NCBI GenBank assembly: GCA_020638655.1
Contig: JACKIC010000005.1
Coordinates: forward strand, 62,001-126,000
Direction of reading: 5' to 3'
DNA from: Planctomycetota bacterium
GTDB lineage: Bacteria; Planctomycetota; UBA1135; UBA2386
Length of the DNA: 64,000 nucleotides
Shown piece by piece: positions 58,415 to 64,000 of this stretch. The notes beneath the pieces were generated by a model. The model did no database searches. It saw nothing but the letters and a program-made list of their open reading frames with translations, and had not been told where the DNA came from. Each line of letters opens with the position of its first letter. Within the stretch, counting starts at the first letter, position 1. Position numbers and translations under genes: made by a program.

Positions 58415-59781
58415 ATGTTCCTCCGCACCCGCTCCGCCTTCTGGCTGTTCGGCCTGGCCGCGTGCCACAGCTACGCCCCCGCGCCCGTCGACCTCGACGC
58501 CCACGCGCGCGAGTTCGCCGCGCGCGTGCCCGACGCGGCGACGCTGCGCGCGTTCGTTCCCGACGAGCAGGCCGACGCGATCGCCGCCCAGATCGACCTC
58601 GCCGACGGCCTCGACCGCGCCGAAGGCCGGCTCGTCGCCGCAGCGCTGCACCCCGATTGCCGGCTCGCGCGCCGACGCGTGGCCACGGCGATCGCCGCGC
58701 GCGACCACAGCGGCGCCTGGCAGGACCCGGAGCTGCAGGTGTCCTTCGAACGCATCCTCGAGGCCGTGCCCTACCGCTGGCTGGCGGCGGCCTCGCTCGG
58801 CATCGGCCTGCCGATCAACGGGCGCCTGGGCGCCGAACGCGCGGTCGCCGACGAGCAACTGCTGGCGGCGATCACCGACCTGCGGCTCGCGGAGGAACAC
58901 GCCGTGGCGGGCCTGGACGCAGCCTGGGCGACGTGGAGCGCCGAGCAGCTGCGCGTCACCCAGCTGCAGGGGCTCTGCGAGCGGCTGCGCGAGCTCGAGG
59001 CGATCGCGCGCCGCCTCGCCGACGCCGGCGCCAACACCGAGCTCGACGCGCGGCAGTTCGCGCTCGAACGGTTGCGGCGCGAAGGTGAGCTCGCGCAGCA
59101 CGTCGCCGACGAGCGGCTGGCGGCGCTCGAGCTCAACGCGCGCCTGGGCCTCGCGCCCGAGGCGACCGTGGCGCCGCGGCCCGACCTCGGAGTGCACCCC
59201 GCGCTCGACGACGGCGCGGCGCGCGCGCCGCGCTCGCCCGCGGCCCCAGGCTCGCCGCCGCCGCGGCCGAGCACGCGGTCGCCGAGCGCCAGCTGGCGCT
59301 GCAGATCAAGAAGCAGTGGCCCGACCTGCAGCTCGCGCCGGGCTGGGCCGAGGAGGATGGCCAGCCGCGCGCCACCCTGGGCCTGTCGCTGCCCCTGCCG
59401 GTGTTGTCCGGCAACGACGCCGCGATCGCGACCGCCACCGCGCACCGCGCCGAGGCCGCCGAACGCTGGCGCGTCGACTTCGAGGTCGCGCGCCACGACC
59501 TCGCGCTCGCCGAAGAGCGCCTCGCGGCCGCGCGCGAGCAACGCCGGCTCGTGACCGACGAGCTGCTGCCGCTCGCCGAACGACAGCTCGCCGACGCGAA
59601 GCGCCTCGCCGAGCTCGGCACGCTCGATCCGTTCCTGCTGCTCGACGCGTTGCTGCGGGTGCACGACGCCAACCTGCACGCCATCGACGAGGCGCAGCGC
59701 GTCGCGCTCGCCACCATCGCCTGCAACACCTTCACCTGGCTCGAGCCGCTGGCCCGGGTCGCGACCGGAGATCCCCGATGA
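58415..59781 (+). pseudogene. TolC/CusC-type outer-membrane efflux lipoprotein gene with a frameshift
   Basis: Signal with lipobox GLAAC (MFLRTRSAFWLFGLAACHSY). The helical TolC-like repeats are intact: ELQVSFERILEAVPYRWLAA, GIGLPINGRLGAERAVADEQ, ADAGANTELDARQFALERLR. Around 59215-59250, in a GC-only run, coding moves to the -1 frame. There it continues RLAAAAAEHAVAERQLALQI, then QPRATLGLSLPLPVLSGNDA, ELLPLAERQLADAKRLAELG and its stop, which overlaps the next gene as ATGA. Conceptual protein about 455 residues, normal for the family. Either a real mutation or an assembly error; no slippery heptamer seen. Confidence 0.78.
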
Positions 59782-61202
59782 AGTCCCCCCACCTGCCGCT
59801 GCTGAGCCTGCTCCTCGGCGCGTTCCTGCTGCCTGGCTGCAGCCCGAAGGGCGCGGCCCAGCCGACCGGCGACGCGCACGACGAGCACGCCCAGGGTCCG
59901 ACCAACCACATCGACGTGCCCGAGGCGGTGCGTCGCAACCTCGGCCTGCAGTTCCACACGGTCGGCAGGCGGCACGTCGCAGCCACGCTGCGCCTGCCCG
60001 GCCACTTCGAGCTGCTGCCGCAGGGGCGCCGCGATCACCGCATGCCGCTCGCCGGCCGCGTCGAACTGCACGTCGGCCCGCTCGCCGAGGTCGCGGCCGG
60101 CGACCTGCTGTTCACGATCGACTCGCCGACCTGGCGGCAGACCCAGCACGAGCTGGCCGAGCTGCTGGCGACGATCGACGTCACCGAGACGCGGCTCGCG
60201 GCCCTCGAGCCGCTGCTCGAGGCCCACGAACGTCACGAGCAGAGCCTGCGCGAGGCCACGGCGGTGCTGCAGGAACGCGTCGACAGCCTGCAACAGACGC
60301 GCGCCGAGGTCGGCGGTCAGGCGGCCGAGCTGGCCGCCACCAAGGTGCAGCTGGCGCAGACGCGCGCCGCGACCACCGAGGCCGCCGAACAGCACAGCGA
60401 GACCATGGCGCTGCGCGCCGAGCTCGGCGCGCGCCGCGTCGCCGACCGCGAGCGGTACCGGCTGCTGCTGGCGACCGCGCAGAGCCAGCTTGGGCTGTCC
60501 GTCGAGGAGCTGCTCGCCGAAGGCAGCGGCGGCCAGGCGCGCTGGCGCAGCATCGACCGCATCGAGGTGCGCGCGCAGCAGGCCGGCGTCGTGACCACGA
60601 TCGCCGACAGCAACGGCGCCTGGCTGCAGGCCGGCGACCACGTACTCGAGCTGGTCGACCCGCACCGCCTGCGCTTCGTCGGCACCGCGCTGCAGGGCGA
60701 CCTCGGCCGCCTCGCTGCCGGTCAACAGGTGCGGGTCGTGGCCCCGACCAACGGCACCGGCAGCGACTCGGGCCTGCCGAGCGGCGCGGGGCGCCTGGTG
60801 CTCGGCGCGCTGGCCGATCCGACGCAACGCACCATCGGCGTCGCCGTGCAACTCGACGAGGTGCCGCCGTGGGCGCGCCACGGCATCGCCGCGTTCGCCG
60901 AGGTCGAGACCGCCGCGAGCGGGCCCGGCGTGCTCGCGGTGCCGCTGGCCGCGATCGTCGAGCACGGCCTCGGCAAGGTGTTGTTCCTCCGCAACCCCAG
61001 GGACGCCGACGAGGTGATCCGCGTCGACGCCGACCTCGGCGTCGACGACGGCCGCTGGGTCGAGGTCAAGAGCGGCATCACCGACGGCGACGAGGTCGTC
61101 GTCGCCGGCGCCTACGCGCTGGTGCTCGCCAGCGCGCCGCAGCAACAGGGCGGCCACTTCCACGCCGACGGCACCTGGCACGCCGACGACGACCACAAGT
61201 AA
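59778..61202 (+). CDS. CusB-type efflux membrane-fusion lipoprotein
   Basis: 474 residues with lipobox LLPGC. HIDVPEAVRRNLGLQFHTVG and LPLAGRVELHVGPLAEVAAG (first lipoyl half) lead into a coiled-coil hairpin at about 125-235. IEVRAQQAGVVTTIADSNGA and VLELVDPHRLRFVGTALQGD follow. The end, GGHFHADGTWHADDDHK, is a His/Asp-rich metal-binding tail like those in copper/zinc efflux adaptors. Part of CusCBA-type export of heavy-metal ions across both membranes. Confidence 0.9.
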   Translation: MKSPHLPLLSLLLGAFLLPGCSPKGAAQPTGDAHDEHAQGPTNHIDVPEAVRRNLGLQFHTVGRRHVAATLRLPGHFELLPQGRRDHRMPLAGRVELHVGPLAEVAAGDLLFTIDSPTWRQTQHELAELLATIDVTETRLAALEPLLEAHERHEQSLREATAVLQERVDSLQQTRAEVGGQAAELAATKVQLAQTRAATTEAAEQHSETMALRAELGARRVADRERYRLLLATAQSQLGLSVEELLAEGSGGQARWRSIDRIEVRAQQAGVVTTIADSNGAWLQAGDHVLELVDPHRLRFVGTALQGDLGRLAAGQQVRVVAPTNGTGSDSGLPSGAGRLVLGALADPTQRTIGVAVQLDEVPPWARHGIAAFAEVETAASGPGVLAVPLAAIVEHGLGKVLFLRNPRDADEVIRVDADLGVDDGRWVEVKSGITDGDEVVVAGAYALVLASAPQQQGGHFHADGTWHADDDHK

Positions 61203-61209
61203 CCGCCCG

Positions 61210-64000
61210 ATGTTCTCGAACCTGATCGCCTTCTCGCTGCGCCGGCCCGGCTTCGTGCTCGCGCTGGCCGCCGCCCTGTTGGCGCTGGCCGTCTACGGCG
61301 TGCCGCGCATGCCCGTCGACGTGTTCCCGGAACTCAACGCGCCGACCGTGGTGGTGCTGACCGAGTGCGGCGGGCTCGCCGCCGACGAGGTCGAGCGCAA
61401 CGTCACGTTCCCGATCGAGAGCGCCGTGCGCAGCGTCGCCGGCGTGCGCCGCGTGCGCAGCTCCAGCTCGATCGGCCTGTCGCTGCTGTGGGTCGAGTTC
61501 GACTGGGGCGAGGACATCTACCGCGCCCGCATGCAGGTCGGCGAACGGCTCGCCGCAGCGCGCGAGTCGCTGCCGCCCGACGTGCACAGCGAGATGACGC
61601 CGATCACCTCGATCACCGGCGAGATCATGCTGCTGTCGCTGTCGTCGCCTGGCGGTGAGCTGTCGCCGATGGAGGTGCGCAGCTACGCGCAGTACGAGCT
61701 GCGCAACCAGCTGCTCGGCGTGCCCGGCGTGGCGCAGATCGCCGTGATCGGCGGCGAACTCGCCGAGTACCAGGTGCTCGTGCGCCAGGACCGCCTGCGC
61801 GCCCACGACCTGGCGCTCACCGACGTGGTGGCCGCGGCGCGCGGCGCGCACACCACCGCCGCCGCGGGCTACCTGCCCGACGTCGGCGGCCTCGAGCTGC
61901 CGGTGCGCCAGACCGGCCGGGTGCGCTCGGTCGAGGACATCCGCGGCACCGTGGTGCGCTTCCGCGACGGCCGCGCGATCACCATCGGCGACGTCGCCGA
62001 CGTGCAGGTCGGGCCTGCGCCGCGGCGCGGCACCGCCGCCGACGGCGGCAACCCGGCGGTCGTGCTCGGCGTGCAGAAGGCGCCCGGCACCAACACGCTG
62101 CTGCTGACGGCCGCCGTCGACGAGTTGCTCGATCGCGTCGAGCCGACCCTGCCGGCGGGGCTGAAACTCAACCGCCACGTGATGCGGCAGTCGGACTTCA
62201 TCCAGATCGCGCTCGACAACCTGCTGCACGTGCTGCGCGACGCGGCGATCTTCGTCGCGATCGTGCTGCTGCTGTTCCTGCTCGACGTGCGCACCACCGC
62301 GATCACGCTGGCCGCGATCCCGCTGAGCCTCGCGGTCGCGCTGCTGACCCTGTGGGCGCTGGGCATGTCGATCAACGTGATGACGCTCGGCGGGCTCGCG
62401 GTCGCGATCGGCGGCCTCGTCGACGACGCGATCATCGACGTCGAGAACGTGCTGCGGCGGTTGCGCGAGAACGCGGCGCTGCCGGCCGGCGAGCGGCTGC
62501 CGATCGTGCAGGCGGTGCTGCGCGCCAGCAACGAGATCCGCACGCCGATGGTCTACGCCACCGTGCTGGTGACGATGGTGTTCCTGCCGCTGCTGTTCCT
62601 GCAGGGGCTCGAGGGGCGCTTCTTCCAGCCGCTCGGCGTCGCCTTCCTGGTGTCGACGGCGGCGTCGCTGGTGGTCGCGCTGACGGTGACGCCGGCGCTG
62701 TGCCGCCTGTTGCTCGGCAAGGTGCGCAGCGGCCACGCCGACGGCCAGGGCGAGGGCTTCCTGGTGCGCTGGCTGCACCGCCGCTACGAGCCGAGCCTGC
62801 GCCTGTCGCTGCGCTACGCGCGCGGCTTGTGCCTGGGCACGCTGCTGGTGACCCTGGGCAGCCTCGGTTTTGCGTCGACGTTCGGCAGCAGCTTCCTGCC
62901 CGAGTTCAACGAGGGCACGTTCACGGTGTTCGTGATGGCGCCGCCGGGCACGTCGCTGACCGAGAGCGACCGCATGGCGCAGGGCATCGAACGGCAGCTG
63001 GTCGCGATCGACGGCGTGCGCTCGGTGACGCGCCGCACCGGCCGCGCCGAACGCGACGAACACGCCGAACCGGTGTCGAGCTCGGAGATCGAGGTCGTGG
63101 TCGAGCAGGGGCGCGACAAGCGCACCGTGCGCGCCGCGATCGACGCGATCCTCGGCAGCGTTCCGGGCATCACCACCAGCGTCGGCCAGCCGATCGAACA
63201 CCGCCTCTCGCACGTGCTGTCGGGCACGCCCGCGGCGTTGGCCATCGACCTGCTCGGCGAGGACCTCGACGTGCTGCGCGACCTCGCCGCCGACGTCGAG
63301 CGCGAGCTGCGCACGGTGCCGGGCACGCGCGACGTCGCCGGCAACCGCGAGATCCGCATCACCTCGCTGCCGGTGCGCTACCGCCTCGCCGACCTGGCCG
63401 CCGTGGGCCTGTCTCCGGCCGCCGCCGCCGAACAGGTGCAGGACGCGCTGCTCGGCGCCACCGTCGCCGAGGTCTACGAGGGCAGCCGCGCGCGCCAACT
63501 CGTCGTGCGCCTGCACCCCGACGAACGCCGCCGCGTCGAAGACGTGCGCGATCTCGTGCTCAGCGCGCCGGGCGGCGCGCTGGTGCGGCTCGCCGACGTC
63601 GCCGACATCGTGCGCGAGAAGGCCTCCAACCTGATCCTGCGCGAGAACGCGCGGCGCAAGGCCGTGGTCTCGTGCAACGTCGCCGACGGCTACAACCTCG
63701 GCCAGCTCGTCGACGCCGTGCGCGAACTGGTCACCCCGCTCGCCGACGCCGCCGGCTGCACGGTGAAGTTCGGCGGTCAGTTCGAGGCGCAGCAGTCGGC
63801 GAGCCGCACCCTCTTGTGGCTCGGCGGCGGCGTGATCTTCGCGATGTTGATGGTGCTGCAGCAGGCGCTCGGCACGCTGCGCGCCGCGCTGCTGGTGCTC
63901 GTCAACCTGCCGCTGGCGTTGATCGGCGGCATCGCCGCGATCTACGTGACCGAGTCGCCCGGCGTGTTCGGCAATACGCTGGCGCTGCTCGGCTCGATCT
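61210..64000 (+). CDS. Heavy-metal RND efflux pump, CusA/CzcA family (cut by window edge)
   Basis: 930 residues visible of about 1040-1080. RRPGFVLALAAALLALAVYG, VDVFPELNAPTVVVLTECGG, GGLAVAIGGLVDDAIIDVEN (TM4 with D-D-A-I-I-D-x-E-N), YATVLVTMVFLPLLFLQG and FLPEFNEGTFTVFVMAPPGT are CzcA/CusA hallmarks. It forms the inner-membrane trimeric pump that expels monovalent or divalent metal ions. Metal selectivity residues lie in segments that are partly missing. Follows the adaptor gene by 7 bases. Confidence 0.93.
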   Translation, partial: MFSNLIAFSLRRPGFVLALAAALLALAVYGVPRMPVDVFPELNAPTVVVLTECGGLAADEVERNVTFPIESAVRSVAGVRRVRSSSSIGLSLLWVEFDWGEDIYRARMQVGERLAAARESLPPDVHSEMTPITSITGEIMLLSLSSPGGELSPMEVRSYAQYELRNQLLGVPGVAQIAVIGGELAEYQVLVRQDRLRAHDLALTDVVAAARGAHTTAAAGYLPDVGGLELPVRQTGRVRSVEDIRGTVVRFRDGRAITIGDVADVQVGPAPRRGTAADGGNPAVVLGVQKAPGTNTLLLTAAVDELLDRVEPTLPAGLKLNRHVMRQSDFIQIALDNLLHVLRDAAIFVAIVLLLFLLDVRTTAITLAAIPLSLAVALLTLWALGMSINVMTLGGLAVAIGGLVDDAIIDVENVLRRLRENAALPAGERLPIVQAVLRASNEIRTPMVYATVLVTMVFLPLLFLQGLEGRFFQPLGVAFLVSTAASLVVALTVTPALCRLLLGKVRSGHADGQGEGFLVRWLHRRYEPSLRLSLRYARGLCLGTLLVTLGSLGFASTFGSSFLPEFNEGTFTVFVMAPPGTSLTESDRMAQGIERQLVAIDGVRSVTRRTGRAERDEHAEPVSSSEIEVVVEQGRDKRTVRAAIDAILGSVPGITTSVGQPIEHRLSHVLSGTPAALAIDLLGEDLDVLRDLAADVERELRTVPGTRDVAGNREIRITSLPVRYRLADLAAVGLSPAAAAEQVQDALLGATVAEVYEGSRARQLVVRLHPDERRRVEDVRDLVLSAPGGALVRLADVADIVREKASNLILRENARRKAVVSCNVADGYNLGQLVDAVRELVTPLADAAGCTVKFGGQFEAQQSASRTLLWLGGGVIFAMLMVLQQALGTLRAALLVLVNLPLALIGGIAAIYVTESPGVFGNTLALLGSI

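Noticed and set aside
59215..59260. Programmed -1 frameshift in the TolC-like gene
   Set aside because: No X-XXY-YYZ slippery site or clear downstream pseudoknot; only a GC run. A mutation or assembly error is simpler.

Overview
The window is about 70 % GC, densely coded on both strands, and has no intergenic gap longer than about 240 bases. Gene content points to a planctomycete. It has a sigma-70 factor of the ECF-like planctomycete type translationally coupled to a Ser/Thr kinase with TPRs, a secreted formylglycine-type sulfatase, a PQQ-like beta-propeller protein, many secreted proteins sharing one C-terminal module, and diderm features (TolC/CusBA efflux, SurA-like PPIase, a beta-barrel-like protein). 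I infer the phylum from this mix, not from a marker gene. I saw no rRNA, tRNA, CRISPR array, IS element or prophage. Most neighbouring genes on the same strand overlap by 4 bases (ATGA or GTGA), and these overlaps fix many starts.

Layout. 1-4580: a cut DUF692/MNIO oxidase gene coupled to a secreted protein with a CxxC tail, a VOC protein, a GT2-GtrA glycosyltransferase and a secreted propeller. 4672-9120: kinase, sigma factor and PPi-type phosphofructokinase. 9214-15184: a membrane-anchored unknown, a sulfatase, an Rpn-type nuclease, a secreted beta-rich protein and a zinc alcohol dehydrogenase. 15381-22520: tex, a PQQ-like protein with an HNH nuclease coupled to it, an intradiol dioxygenase, a SnoaL-like protein and a barrel-like protein. 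22757-26828: a tandemly duplicated three-gene cassette of unknown function. 26911-36165: a hybrid histidine kinase, a MacAB-like efflux operon with two permeases, and an ECF sigma factor coupled to a membrane LRR protein.

36246-42558: a patatin-ferredoxin fusion divergent from an operon of a PaaK-like ligase, a thiolase and a FadJ-type multienzyme. Together these look like a lipid-release and beta-oxidation module without an acyl-CoA dehydrogenase. 42567-47539: a lipoprotein, a DUF523 protein and two tandem GT-C-like membrane proteins with EF-hand pairs. 47766-52588: a lipoprotein followed by a decayed copy of its own 3' end, an alpha/beta hydrolase lipoprotein, a SurA-like PPIase and an RdgC-like protein split over two overlapping genes. 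52601-56387: a secreted PPC-repeat protein and a three-gene operon (lipoprotein, B3/B4 domain, CPBP protease). 56486-64000: a dicarboxylate/amino-acid symporter, a His-rich membrane protein and a CusCBA-type heavy-metal efflux operon whose outer-membrane gene carries a frameshift; the pump gene runs off the window.

The best candidates for something undescribed are the duplicated cassette at 22.8-26.8 kb, the patatin-ferredoxin fusion, the EF-hand GT-C pair and the MNIO/CxxC pair.
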